This document shows positions 16,337-24,209 of a stretch of 49,535 nucleotides of DNA, in pieces (position 1 is the first letter of the stretch; each line of letters begins with the position of its first letter). The notes under the pieces were generated by a model. The model did not search any database. It saw nothing but the letters and a program-made list of their open reading frames with translations, and was not told where the DNA came from. Source of the stretch: JAAYTL01 sp031460505 (lineage in GTDB: Bacteria > Bacillota > Clostridia > Tissierellales > Tissierellaceae); assembly GCA_031460505.1 (NCBI GenBank), contig JAVKTT010000010.1, positions 1-49,535 on the forward strand, read 5' to 3'. A program made the position numbers and the translations under genes.

Positions 16337-17728
16337 TTAATTGCTTATATCTAATAATATTCTACCAAGAACAACTCCATTTACACTGGCTTGCATTAAT
16401 CCTCTAGTGATTCCTGCACCATCTCCACCTACGTATAATCCTTTTATATTTGTTTCAAAGGTGGCATCTGTTAAAACGATACTTGAGTAAAATTTGACTT
16501 CAACACCATATAGTAATGTCTCGTCACTTGCTATACCAGGTACCACATTATCTAGCGCAGCAATCATTTCATCTATACTTTTAAGTATTCTATATGGTAA
16601 TACTAGACTTAGGTCCCCAGGGACAGCATCTTTTAAAGTTGGAACTATATTATTTCTTTGAAGTCTTTCATCGGTAGTTCTTCTTCCTCGTTTAAAGTCA
16701 CCATATCTTTGAACTAAGACTTTATTGCCTGATAGCATATTTCCTAATTGTGCTATATGCATACCGTATTCTATTGGTGAATTAAAGGGTTTTGTAAAAT
16801 GTTTTGTAACAAGTAGTGCGAAATTTGTATTATCAGATTTTAGCTCTTCTGATTTATAGCTATGACCATTTACAACTGCTAAATTATTATCGTAATACTC
16901 GGTAGATACTTCCCCACCAGGATTAGAACAAAATGTTCTAACCTTATCATCAAAGGTTTGAGAATAATAGATTAATTTACTCTCATACATAGATTCATTT
17001 AATTCTTCCATAATTTCATTTCTAGTCTCTACCCTCACACCGATATCAATATCACCTGTCTCTACATCAATATTATGATGTAGACAAATATTTCTAAGCC
17101 AATCAGATCCTTCACGCCCTACAGCTGCTACGACTATTTTTGAATAATATTCCTTATCTGCTATTACTCCTATAATTTCATTATTATCATTAAATAGTAA
17201 ATCTTTAACAGGATTTCTAAAACTTAGTTCAACTCCTAATTCAAGCAGATAATGTTCTATTCTAGAATAGATATTATATCCTTCTTCTGTACCCATATGT
17301 CTAATAGGACACTCTACTAATTTTAAATTACCTGAGATAGCTTTTTTTCTAATATCTCTTATTTCATCTTCTTTATCTATACCAAATATTTTTTCATCAG
17401 CACCAAATTTTAGATATATATCATCAACATAATCTATTAATTTTTGTGTCTCAGAATATCCTAAATATTTTGGTAGATTACCACCAACATCAGGGGAAAG
17501 TGAAAGTTTACCATCTGAATAAGCCCCAGCTCCAGCAAATCCAGTTGTAATATTGCAAGGTTTACATCCTATGCATATACCTTTTTTTCTTTTAGGGCAT
17601 ATTCTTTTTGCTATAGAATTTCCTTTCTCTAAAATTAAGACTTTTAAATCTGGATTATTATTTTTTAATTCTAATGCAGTAAATATCCCACAGGGGCCAG
17701 CACCGATTATTATTACATCGTAGTTCAT
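16337..17728 (-). CDS. COG2509-type FAD-dependent dehydrogenase
   Basis: This 463-residue flavoprotein begins with the dinucleotide-binding motif GAGPCGIFTALEL (about 9-21). It has four clustered cysteines, C44, C52, C55 and C58, in a C-P-x6-C-x2-C-x2-C arrangement, followed by GFAGAGAYSDGKLSLS. The C-terminal GLYVGGDGAGITRGLMQA is the second FAD-contact region. The cysteines could bind an iron-sulfur cluster, but this is inference. Members are uncharacterised. It probably shares a transcript with the Crp/Fnr gene, whose stop is 26 bases upstream. Confidence 0.85.
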   Translation of the reverse strand: MNYDVIIIGAGPCGIFTALELKNNNPDLKVLILEKGNSIAKRICPKRKKGICIGCKPCNITTGFAGAGAYSDGKLSLSPDVGGNLPKYLGYSETQKLIDYVDDIYLKFGADEKIFGIDKEDEIRDIRKKAISGNLKLVECPIRHMGTEEGYNIYSRIEHYLLELGVELSFRNPVKDLLFNDNNEIIGVIADKEYYSKIVVAAVGREGSDWLRNICLHHNIDVETGDIDIGVRVETRNEIMEELNESMYESKLIYYSQTFDDKVRTFCSNPGGEVSTEYYDNNLAVVNGHSYKSEELKSDNTNFALLVTKHFTKPFNSPIEYGMHIAQLGNMLSGNKVLVQRYGDFKRGRRTTDERLQRNNIVPTLKDAVPGDLSLVLPYRILKSIDEMIAALDNVVPGIASDETLLYGVEVKFYSSIVLTDATFETNIKGLYVGGDGAGITRGLMQASVNGVVLGRILLDISN

Positions 17729-17754
17729 TTTTCTACACCTCCTAAGCTTATATC

Positions 17755-18435
17755 CTAATCTAATAAGGTATTTTCTAGTTTTTTTACGTCCAATATTTTC
17801 ATCTTATTTTTATAAAAATCTATGATTCCTTCTTCTTTCATATTGACCAACTCACGTGAAAGAGAAGGTCTAGGGATATTGAGAAGTTCTGCCATTTTCT
17901 TTCTACTATAGGGTAAAATAATAAGTGTAGATTTTTGCCTATTGTATTCAAGAAGCAATATGTTAGCAATTTTTTTACGTAGTGAATCATAGGACAAATT
18001 TGTCAATCTATTATTTAACATTAATATACGATTAGATAAAACTCCCATAAAGTTATTAATTACAACAGGGTTGTTAGCCATCATTTTTACAATATCTTCT
18101 CTTTTAATATACATTACTTCTGAATTATCAGAGGAGATTATGGTTGCAGGGTAAAGATGCCTTTCCGAAAAGACTAATGCTTCACCAAAGACATTCCCAG
18201 CTGAAAAATGATTAATAGTCACAACCTTACCAGATGGAAAAGGTTTGTGAATTTCGATATTTCCAGAAAGTATAATACCTAAACTATCACAATCATCATT
18301 TTCAATGGCAATTACCTCATCTTTTTCATAAGTTTTGACAGTATATGCAATATTACTTATAATTTTTTCTATTTCCGATTCTTCAAGATTTTTAAACAAA
18401 ACACATTGGGTGAGGCTTTTGATCTTCTTAATCAT
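17755..18435 (-). CDS. Crp/Fnr-family transcriptional regulator
   Basis: This 226-residue protein has an N-terminal cyclic-nucleotide-binding beta-roll (about 12-125, with GIILSGNIEIHKPFPSGKVV and GNVFGEALVF) and a C-terminal winged helix (about 150-220) with the recognition helix MAELLNIPRPSLSRELVNMKEEG. It has only two cysteines, so it lacks the FNR-type 4Fe-4S ligand set. The effector is unknown. It is divergent from the small gene at 18586 and upstream of the COG2509 flavoprotein, either of which could be a target. Confidence 0.9.
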   Translation of the reverse strand: MIKKIKSLTQCVLFKNLEESEIEKIISNIAYTVKTYEKDEVIAIENDDCDSLGIILSGNIEIHKPFPSGKVVTINHFSAGNVFGEALVFSERHLYPATIISSDNSEVMYIKREDIVKMMANNPVVINNFMGVLSNRILMLNNRLTNLSYDSLRKKIANILLLEYNRQKSTLIILPYSRKKMAELLNIPRPSLSRELVNMKEEGIIDFYKNKMKILDVKKLENTLLD

Positions 18436-18585
18436 TTAATTCACTCCTATTATTAGTTCAATCTTAAGATTATCATATTTCTAGACTTATCACAATTTAT
18501 AAATATCTAAAAATTTGGTTTTATAATTTTATTCTTGGGTATTAATATTGATAGTATTGTCCTAGCTATGGAAGGAGTAATATAA

Positions 18586-18870
18586 ATGAATAAGATTCTA
18601 TTGATAAATAGGATAGATCCTAAGGATTTTTCTAATACTAAAAAGAAAATGTGTTTTATTATTGGAGGAATGAATATTCCTTCTGTGGAAAACAAATTAA
18701 TAGAACTATTGAATAAGTCTGGGAAATTAGATATAAATGATATCACTTATAAATACAACGGAGTAGAGCTAAATATCACCATACAAGATATTCCGGCAAT
18801 AGTGAAGCTACTTACTTTAAATAATATTTCAATTTACAGCATATTTCAATCATATAATCCAGAATTATAA
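18586..18870 (+). CDS. Small protein of unknown function (94 residues)
   Basis: The frame starts at ATG 18586 after AAGGAGTAATATAA, a good ribosome site, and has its own terminator at 18911. The protein is slightly basic with no membrane segment or signal. Residues about 60-92 (VELNITIQDIPAIVKLLTLNN followed by ISIYSIFQSY) have the strand-helix-strand pattern and wording of the second half of an ACT-like domain. That is a pattern impression only. It is divergent from the Crp/Fnr gene across about 150 bases, so shared control is plausible. Confidence 0.75.
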   Translation: MNKILLINRIDPKDFSNTKKKMCFIIGGMNIPSVENKLIELLNKSGKLDINDITYKYNGVELNITIQDIPAIVKLLTLNNISIYSIFQSYNPEL

Positions 18871-18910
18871 TTATATGATAATTTTAAATTATAGATATTA
18901 ACTTCTAAAT

Positions 18911-18940
18911 GATGAGATATATTTTTATCTCATCTATTTT
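18911..18940 (+). terminator. Terminator after the 94-residue gene
   Basis: GATGAGATA and TATCTCATC form a perfect 9-base stem around the loop TATTTT, followed by TATTTT. It separates this gene from the L,D-transpeptidase gene. Confidence 0.72.
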
Positions 18941-19011
18941 CCTGCCCCTTTAAATATTTAGGAAGATTTTTTATTTACTTGCATATAAATATTTAGAAGG
19001 AGGGGATATTT

Positions 19012-19728
19012 TTGAAGTGTAAATTTCTAACTAATACTTTATTTATTCTAGTAATTTTTATTTTAATGTTGGGAGTTTGTTTACATATAAATAATATTAA
19101 TCAAAATTTAGATTCCTTGAATGCTTCATCTAAAGGTAATAAACCAAAGTTAACTATATTAATTGAAGTGGATAAGAAGAGACTCTCATTAGTTGATAGA
19201 GAAAATGAAAAGGTATTAGCTATATATACAATTGCAACAGGAAAATCTTCGTCACCCACTCCATTGGGAAGTTTCCAAATTGTTGAGAAAGCACAATGGG
19301 GAGAAGGATTTGGTTCTAGATGGCTTGGTCTTAATGTACCCTGGGGAAAATATGGAATTCATGGTACGAATCAACCAGGGTCCATTGGGGCAAATGTATC
19401 TGGAGGTTGCATCAGAATGAGAAATTCAGATGTAGAAGATCTATATGATAAGGTATCTCATAATACTCAAGTCATAATTATGAATGGAGAATTTGGCCCC
19501 TTCGGACAAGGATTTAGGACATTGAAACCAGGAGATAGGGGAGCGGATGTGCTAGAAGTTCAAAAAAGATTATCAAGAGAAGGTTTTTATGATTCTTCAC
19601 TTGATGGTATATATGGAGAAGGAATGAAGAGGGCATTGATCGAATTTCTAAAATATAAGAATATACCTATAACAGATAAAATAGATGAGCGTATATATAA
19701 AGATTTGGGCATTATTTTAATGAATTGA
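19012..19728 (+). CDS. L,D-transpeptidase with peptidoglycan-binding domain
   Basis: This 238-residue exported protein has a hydrophobic N-terminal segment (about 8-25), a YkuD catalytic domain (about 46-160) and a C-terminal peptidoglycan-binding domain (about 168-235, GDRGADVLEVQKRLSREGFY). The catalytic motif is present with His117 (HGTN) and Cys133 (SGGCIRM). It would form 3-3 cross-links in peptidoglycan or attach proteins to it; a spore-cortex role is possible given the nearby spore genes. Translation starts at TTG 19012 after GAAGGAGGGGA. Confidence 0.93.
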   Translation: MKCKFLTNTLFILVIFILMLGVCLHINNINQNLDSLNASSKGNKPKLTILIEVDKKRLSLVDRENEKVLAIYTIATGKSSSPTPLGSFQIVEKAQWGEGFGSRWLGLNVPWGKYGIHGTNQPGSIGANVSGGCIRMRNSDVEDLYDKVSHNTQVIIMNGEFGPFGQGFRTLKPGDRGADVLEVQKRLSREGFYDSSLDGIYGEGMKRALIEFLKYKNIPITDKIDERIYKDLGIILMN

Positions 19729-19825
19729 TTTTCTTATATGGTTTAATATACCACCTAATGGGTAATTAATTAATACTTAATTAGAACCAAAATAAATAAT
19801 AAATTAATAAATCAGGGGGTATATT

Positions 19826-20311
19826 ATGGCATCAGAAAAATTATTAAAAGCGCTAAATGATCAATTTAATTTTGAATTATTATCAGGATATTATTATGTA
19901 GCTATGGCTGCTTATTGTTCTGCAGAAAACATGAATGGATTTGCTCACTTCTTAAATGAGCAAGCTAAAGAAGAGTATGAGCATGCTATGAAGTTTTATA
20001 GCTTTATAAATGAGATTGATGGTAGAGTAATGGCTCAAGCAATGGAAGAACCTAAAAATGATTATACTTCATTTTTAGAAGTTTTTGAAAAAGCATTAGA
20101 ACATGAAAAATTAGTTACATCTAGAATCAATGATATATTAGATCTTGCTAAAGAAGAAAACCATTATCCAACAATTCACTTTCTTCAATGGTTTGTTGAA
20201 GAACAACTTGAAGAGGAAAATAGCATGAAAGATATTATATTTGCTTTAGAAGGAATCAATAATAATTTCACTGGTTTATATCTACTAGATAAAGAATTAG
20301 CCAAAAGATAA
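19826..20311 (+). CDS. ftnA: Bacterial non-haem ferritin
   Basis: This 161-residue four-helix protein stores iron. The ferroxidase-centre residues are all in place by E. coli FtnA numbering: Glu17, Glu50, His53, Glu94 and Gln127, with Glu126, Glu129 and Glu130 for the third iron site. Length matches bacterial ferritin; the haem-ligating Met expected of bacterioferritin was not assigned. GGGGGTATATT precedes the ATG. It is a single gene with a terminator at 20327. Confidence 0.95.
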   Translation: MASEKLLKALNDQFNFELLSGYYYVAMAAYCSAENMNGFAHFLNEQAKEEYEHAMKFYSFINEIDGRVMAQAMEEPKNDYTSFLEVFEKALEHEKLVTSRINDILDLAKEENHYPTIHFLQWFVEEQLEEENSMKDIIFALEGINNNFTGLYLLDKELAKR

Positions 20312-20326
20312 TAGGTTATAATAAAA

Positions 20327-20358
20327 AGATAGGTCATTAAGACCTATCTTTTATTTTT
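20327..20358. terminator. Terminator shared by ferritin and SASP genes
   Basis: AGATAGGTC and GACCTATCT form a 9-base stem around ATTAA, flanked by AAAA on the left and TTTTATTTTTTT on the right. It can end transcription in both directions. Confidence 0.85.
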
Positions 20359-20362
20359 TTGA

Positions 20363-20608
20363 TTATAGAGTTGTTCCACTAGGTGGTTGTTGGCCACCAG
20401 CCATGTTTTGTTGAGCCATTCTAACTAAGTTTTTAGTCATGTATCCACCAACGTATCCATTTTGTCTTGATGGTAGATTACCTTTATCTAACATATCATA
20501 GTTAGCCATACCTAATTCATTTGCTATTTCTAATTTCATTTGATTTAGAGCTTGACGAGCCTCAGGAACTACTATTCTATTACTATTAGTATTGTTTGTG
20601 TTTGCCAT
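20363..20608 (-). CDS. Alpha/beta-type small acid-soluble spore protein
   Basis: This 81-residue protein coats and protects DNA in dormant spores. The germination protease site is LEIANELG with cleavage expected after Glu27. The DNA-binding region near 50-64 reads NGYVGGYMTKNLVRM, the family signature. Start ATG 20608 follows AAAGGAGAAACAAAA; an in-frame TTG 18 bases upstream overlaps the ribosome site and is rejected. A SigG-like promoter lies about 50 bases upstream. It shows that the organism sporulates. Confidence 0.95.
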   Translation of the reverse strand: MANTNNTNSNRIVVPEARQALNQMKLEIANELGMANYDMLDKGNLPSRQNGYVGGYMTKNLVRMAQQNMAGGQQPPSGTTL

Positions 20609-20657
20609 TTTTGTTTCTCCTTTCAATTTGTTTTTGTAAATAATTTTGTCTAATAGT

Positions 20658-20687
20658 ATTATGTGTAAAAGATTTATTAATAATCAT
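20658..20687 (-). promoter_or_regulatory. Possible SigG-type promoter of the SASP gene
   Basis: On the minus strand TGATTA (20687-20682) and CATAATA (20664-20658) are 17 bases apart. The -10 matches the forespore SigG consensus CATWMTA, but the -35 departs from GHATR at one position. Confidence 0.35.
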
Positions 20688-20753
20688 GTAAAATAATACA
20701 CTATTTACAGATGATTGAACTTTATCCATATAATTGTAAATTTCAAAAAAACA

Positions 20754-20782
20754 AAATATTAAATTTTTAATAATCACAGATT
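20754..20782 (+). promoter_or_regulatory. Possible SigE-type promoter of cotJABC
   Basis: AAATATT (20754-20760) and CACAGATT (20775-20782) are 14 bases apart and resemble the mother-cell SigE elements KMATATT and CATACANT with one mismatch each. B. subtilis cotJ is SigE dependent, which makes the match plausible. Confidence 0.35.
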
Positions 20783-20831
20783 TAGTAGGACCAGCGTATG
20801 ATATATAGAAAGTGTTTTAGGAGGGGAAAAA

Positions 20832-21020
20832 ATGAACGAAGACAATAGAAATTCAAGTAATTGTGGTAGAGAATTAGCTAGATGCTATGTTCCGATTCAA
20901 GTAATGAATACGGTCTATGATAGTAGAGAAGCATTAAGAAGAGGTACACTATTTCCTGAACTATTAAGACCTTATGTACCATGTGACCCAAGAGAAAGGA
21001 GAGGGAATTATTATGGATAG
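20832..21020 (+). CDS. cotJA: Spore coat-associated protein CotJA
   Basis: This 62-residue protein matches the CotJA family: the conserved core RCYVPIQVMNTVYD is followed by EALRRGTLFPELLRPYVP. It is part of the cotJ coat operon expressed in the mother cell. AGGAGGGG precedes the ATG. Its 3' end overlaps the cotJB start by 8 bases. No signal or membrane segment is present. Confidence 0.92.
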   Translation: MNEDNRNSSNCGRELARCYVPIQVMNTVYDSREALRRGTLFPELLRPYVPCDPRERRGNYYG

Positions 21021-21273
21021 AGCTCAAATGAGATTATTAGTTGATATAATGGAGGCAAACTTTGTAGTTGTTGAAACAGCTCTTTATCTAGACACTCATC
21101 CAAATGATGAAGGTGCATTGAGGCTCCATAATAGTAGCTCTCAAAGATATCAACAATTGTTAGATATGTATGAGTCGAGATATAGTCCTCTAAGAAATAC
21201 GAGTACAAGTAGATATCCGTGGGGCTATGTTGAAGAACCTTGGCCATGGGATATAAACTTTACTAATATTTAA
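21013..21273 (+). CDS. cotJB: Spore coat protein CotJB
   Basis: This 86-residue protein contains the CotJB pattern AQMRLLVDIMEANFVVVETALYLDTHP (described from residues 3-29) and ends WGYVEEPWPWD. ATG 21013 is chosen because AAAGGAGAGGG lies just upstream and the length then matches B. subtilis CotJB (87 residues); an in-frame ATG at 20974 lies inside cotJA. It overlaps cotJA and sits 11 bases before cotJC. Confidence 0.92.
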   Translation: MDRAQMRLLVDIMEANFVVVETALYLDTHPNDEGALRLHNSSSQRYQQLLDMYESRYSPLRNTSTSRYPWGYVEEPWPWDINFTNI

Positions 21274-21284
21274 GGAGGGTTAAT

Positions 21285-21857
21285 ATGTGGATTTATGAAA
21301 AAAGACTACAATATCCAGTAAGGGTAGATACAACTAATCCAACCCTAGCTGCTATGATTATAGAACAATTTGGAGGAGCAGACGGTGAACTTTCTGCCGG
21401 AATAAGATACCTAAGTCAAAGATATACTATGCCGACTGGAAAGACTAAGGCTTTATTGACAGATATAGGTACAGAAGAGCTAGCTCACTGGGAAATGATA
21501 GCCACTTTAGTTTACAAACTAACAAAAGATGCTACTGTTGAGCAAATTAAAGGTACACCATTTGAAGCACATTATGTAAATCATGGAAAAGGGGTCTATC
21601 CTCATAATGCGGCAGGAGTACCATGGATTGCAGCATATATAGGGGTAAAAGACGACCCTGTAGCAGACTTACATGAAGATATGGCAGCTGAAGAAAAAGC
21701 TAGAGCAACATATGAATGGCTAATAAATGTTAGTGATGACCCAGGAGTTACAGATACTTTAAGATTCCTAAGACAAAGAGAAGTTGTACACTTCCAAAGA
21801 TTTGGAGAAGCATTAAGAATGGTTCAAGAACACAACGAATGCAAGAAATATTACTAA
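21285..21857 (+). CDS. cotJC: Manganese-catalase-like spore coat protein CotJC
   Basis: This 190-residue ferritin-like protein belongs to the manganese catalase family. Candidate dimetal ligands are the GADGELSAGIRYL Glu (about 30-33), TEELAHWEM (Glu/His about 65-70), and the later AAEEKARATYEW and REVVHFQRF motifs. In Bacillus CotJC is a coat component; catalase activity is possible but not shown. AGGAGGGTT precedes the ATG. It ends the cotJABC operon, with a terminator directly after. Confidence 0.94.
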   Translation: MWIYEKRLQYPVRVDTTNPTLAAMIIEQFGGADGELSAGIRYLSQRYTMPTGKTKALLTDIGTEELAHWEMIATLVYKLTKDATVEQIKGTPFEAHYVNHGKGVYPHNAAGVPWIAAYIGVKDDPVADLHEDMAAEEKARATYEWLINVSDDPGVTDTLRFLRQREVVHFQRFGEALRMVQEHNECKKYY

Positions 21858-21861
21858 TATA

Positions 21862-21886
21862 AAGGCTCCCTTATGGGAGCCTTTTT
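21862..21886 (+). terminator. Terminator of cotJABC
   Basis: GGCTCCC and GGGAGCC flank a TTAT loop and are followed by TTTTT; the flanking A residues extend the stem. Confidence 0.9.
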
Positions 21887-21951
21887 GTTGAGTTAGCTTA
21901 GTCAATGATGTATAATTTATACTTAAGATATAAAAGGAGTTGAATAGATTA

Positions 21952-22500
21952 TTGAAGGAATTATTTGAGATTTTTATGATATTTTTTAGAGTAGGCGGTT
22001 TTACCTTTGGTGGAGGTTATGCAATGCTTCCAGCCATACAAAAGGAGTTTGTGGAAGATAGAAAATGGGCTACATATGAAGAAATCATAGATTATTATGC
22101 CATTGGTCAATGCACTCCTGGAATAATTGCAGTGAACACAGCAACATTCATTGGTTATAAAAGAAAAGGCATATTAGGTGGTATAGCGGGTACTCTTGGA
22201 ATGGTTGCTCCGTCTTTAATTATTATTACTACAATAGCTACTTTTTTTAAGCATTTTCAAGATATACAAATAGTGCAACATGCTTTTGGTGGTATTAGAG
22301 TTGTAGTAGCAGCATTAATAGCCAATACAGTTATAAAGATGGCTACTCAGTCTATTAAGGACTGGGTAGGAATTATACTATTCTTTATTTCACTATTAGC
22401 AGTAGCAATTTTAAACACTTCCCCAATTATAGTAATTGTTGCTGCCAGCTTAATAGGCATTATTAGATGCAGAAATATAGATTTTGGTGAGGAAAAATAA
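21952..22500 (+). CDS. Chromate transporter family protein, N-terminal-type half
   Basis: This 182-residue membrane protein is one half of a two-gene CHR transporter. Its signature is FFRVGGFTFGGGYAMLPAIQKEF at about 9-31 (in pieces RVGGFTFGGG and MLPAIQ). Chromate or sulfate transport is known for some family members; the substrate here is unknown. TTG 21952 is preferred because it gives the usual MKELFEIF start, although the AAAGGAG site is 12 bases upstream. TTG 21940 abuts that site. The partner gene begins 2 bases after the stop. Confidence 0.88.
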   Translation: MKELFEIFMIFFRVGGFTFGGGYAMLPAIQKEFVEDRKWATYEEIIDYYAIGQCTPGIIAVNTATFIGYKRKGILGGIAGTLGMVAPSLIIITTIATFFKHFQDIQIVQHAFGGIRVVVAALIANTVIKMATQSIKDWVGIILFFISLLAVAILNTSPIIVIVAASLIGIIRCRNIDFGEEK

Positions 22501-22502
22501 TT

Positions 22503-23066
22503 ATGATATATTTAAAATTATATTTAGTATTTTTTAGAATAGGTCTATTCTCAGTTGGGGGAGGATTGGCTACATTACCTTTTTTACAAGAAATTGTGCA
22601 TAAATATGGATGGATTACATCAGAAGAACTTTTAAATATGATAGCTGTTTCTGAATCAACACCAGGTCCAATAGGAATAAACACTGCTACTTATGTAGGT
22701 TTTAATACAGGTGGAGTTTTAGGTGGTTTAATAGCGACCTTAGGAATAGTAACACCATCAATTATCATAATTGTAATAATTGCGCACTACTTTTCTAAAT
22801 TCAGTGAAGAGCATGTTGTTAAGTCTGCATTTTATGGTATTAGACCTGCAGTTGCAGGATTAATAGGTGCAGTTGGCTTTGAATTAGCAAAGATAGAATT
22901 ATTTAGTATAGAAACTTTTAATCTTACAAATAAAATCATGGATTTACTAAACTTTAAAGCAATATTATTATTTGGAATTATGTTTTATCTAATAAGAAAG
23001 TTTAACAAACATCCAATAACCTATATACTGCTAGCTGCAGTAATTGGAGTAGTTTTTAAGTTTTAA
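22503..23066 (+). CDS. Chromate transporter family protein, C-terminal-type half
   Basis: This 187-residue membrane protein pairs with the preceding gene. It repeats the family motif as FFRIGLFSVGGGLATLPFLQ near residues 9-28 and carries SESTPGPIGINTATYVG, the second conserved loop. The two half-length proteins would form an antiparallel heterodimer equivalent to one long ChrA. GAGGAAAAATAATT precedes the ATG. Confidence 0.9.
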   Translation: MIYLKLYLVFFRIGLFSVGGGLATLPFLQEIVHKYGWITSEELLNMIAVSESTPGPIGINTATYVGFNTGGVLGGLIATLGIVTPSIIIIVIIAHYFSKFSEEHVVKSAFYGIRPAVAGLIGAVGFELAKIELFSIETFNLTNKIMDLLNFKAILLFGIMFYLIRKFNKHPITYILLAAVIGVVFKF

Positions 23067-23103
23067 TAATGGTTTAATTAACTTATCTAAATATTGAGAT
23101 GGC

Positions 23104-23133
23104 TTGACAAGTAAGCTTTTTAATATGTATAAT
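23104..23133 (+). promoter_or_regulatory. Strong SigA promoter of the IclR gene
   Basis: A perfect TTGACA (23104-23109) and a perfect TATAAT (23128-23133) are 18 bases apart, about 40 bases before the start codon. The GGAAC palindrome found before the yjiH-like gene is not seen here, so self-regulation by that motif is not indicated. Confidence 0.75.
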
Positions 23134-23172
23134 TTAATGTACTAAATAAATGTAAGTTTAAGGGAGAATATT

Positions 23173-23961
23173 ATGGAGGAAAAAAAAGATGATCAAAATA
23201 TTAATTCCATTATTAGGGCTATTGATATTTTGAACTTATATAATAATAACAAAACTTATTATGGTATTACTGAAATTAGTAAAATTTTAAATCTTCCTAA
23301 GTCGACAGTTTTCAGAATAGTTAAAACCCTAGAAAGTAAAGGATGGCTAATTCAAGATGATGTTACTAATCAGTATAAACTTGGATTTGAAATACTAAAT
23401 GTCGCTTCTTCTGTAACTAGAGACTACAGTAACAGAGATATTATTATCGAAGAAATGAAAAAACTTGCTCAAGAGTTTAATGAAAATGTTGTATTACATA
23501 TGTATGATGACTATTCTGCTAGGTGTATTGAAAAAATTGAAACTCAAAACGTGGTAAAAATTTCATCGGATATAGGGAAAAAAACACCATTGCACGTGGG
23601 TGCTACTAGCAAAATAGTGCTAGCATACCAGAAACCTGAAATAATTAATCATGTTATAGAACAAGGCTTAGCAAAATATACTAAAAATACAATTACTGAT
23701 AAAAATGTTCTCCTTGAAGATCTGGAACAAATAAGAAGACAGGGGTATTCGATAAGCATTGGAGAAATTGATGTAGGTGTAACAGCTGTGTCAGTACCTA
23801 TAATATTTGATAAAGAATTTCTTTATGGACTATCAATTGTTGCTCCAACATCACGTATTCTTGTCAAAGGTATTGAAGAAGTAAAAGGAAGATTGTTGGA
23901 TTCTACAAAAAAAATTAGCGAAAAGATCAAAATAATTGAACAATTAAGCTATATGAATTAA
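23173..23961 (+). CDS. IclR-family transcriptional regulator
   Basis: This 262-residue protein has an N-terminal winged helix (about 10-75) with ITEISKILNLPKSTVFRIVKTL and LIQDDVTNQYKLGFEIL. The C-terminal effector domain (about 85-255) includes KKTPLHVGATSKIVLAY and GYSISIGEIDVGVTAVSVPI. IclR proteins of this type often control uptake and breakdown of small organic acids, purines or aromatics. It lies just upstream of the YjiH/molybdenum-hydroxylase operon, whose promoter carries a palindrome at the start site, so it is the probable regulator of that operon. Confidence 0.93.
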   Translation: MEEKKDDQNINSIIRAIDILNLYNNNKTYYGITEISKILNLPKSTVFRIVKTLESKGWLIQDDVTNQYKLGFEILNVASSVTRDYSNRDIIIEEMKKLAQEFNENVVLHMYDDYSARCIEKIETQNVVKISSDIGKKTPLHVGATSKIVLAYQKPEIINHVIEQGLAKYTKNTITDKNVLLEDLEQIRRQGYSISIGEIDVGVTAVSVPIIFDKEFLYGLSIVAPTSRILVKGIEEVKGRLLDSTKKISEKIKIIEQLSYMN

Positions 23962-23998
23962 ATGTCTAAAACTATTAAATATAAATTTTATTAATACG

Positions 23999-24059
23999 AT
24001 ACTTCCAAGGTGGAAAGTCTAAGTAAATACATAGACTTTCTTCTTGGAAGTATTTTTTT
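23999..24059 (+). terminator. Terminator of the IclR gene
   Basis: A long two-tier hairpin pairs ATACTTCCAAG with CTTGGAAGTAT and, inside it, GAAAGTCTA with TAGACTTTC, then TTTTTTT follows. Confidence 0.85.
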
Positions 24060-24132
24060 GAAGAAAACTGAGATTACAGGTTATAATTTTAAAATAGTTA
24101 TTTTGAAAACTATATAAATATTTAGAAAGTTC

Positions 24133-24162
24133 TTGACAAATATTTATATACATGTATATAAT
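24133..24162 (+). promoter_or_regulatory. Strong SigA promoter of the YjiH/hydroxylase operon
   Basis: A perfect TTGACA (24133-24138) and TATAAT (24157-24162) are 18 bases apart. A second TATAAT at 24162-24167 overlaps the first. The expected start is near 24169, more than 700 bases before the first gene. Confidence 0.75.
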
Positions 24163-24173
24163 ATAATTAAATA

Positions 24174-24188
24174 CGGAACGATGTTCCG
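24174..24188 (+). promoter_or_regulatory. Palindromic operator candidate at the transcription start
   Basis: CGGAAC and GTTCCG, perfect 6-base half-sites with a 3-base centre (GAT), lie within about 20 bases downstream of the -10 element. A short odd-centred palindrome at this position suits repression by a dimeric regulator, and the IclR gene immediately upstream is the natural candidate. A second palindrome, AACAAT-A-ATTGTT, follows at 24197-24209. Confidence 0.55.
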
Positions 24189-24209
24189 ATATTGAGAACA
24201 ATAATTGTT

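Noticed and set aside
18436..18585. Crp/Fnr binding palindrome between the regulator and the 94-residue gene
   Set aside because: TTGTGA-like half-sites occur but no convincing symmetric partner was found.
23104..23172. IclR autoregulatory site
   Set aside because: The promoter is clear, but neither the GGAAC palindrome nor another good inverted repeat is present.
24019..24201. A 60-codon minus-strand frame in the IclR-permease gap
   Set aside because: It covers the IclR terminator and the operon promoter, has no ribosome site and no recognisable sequence.
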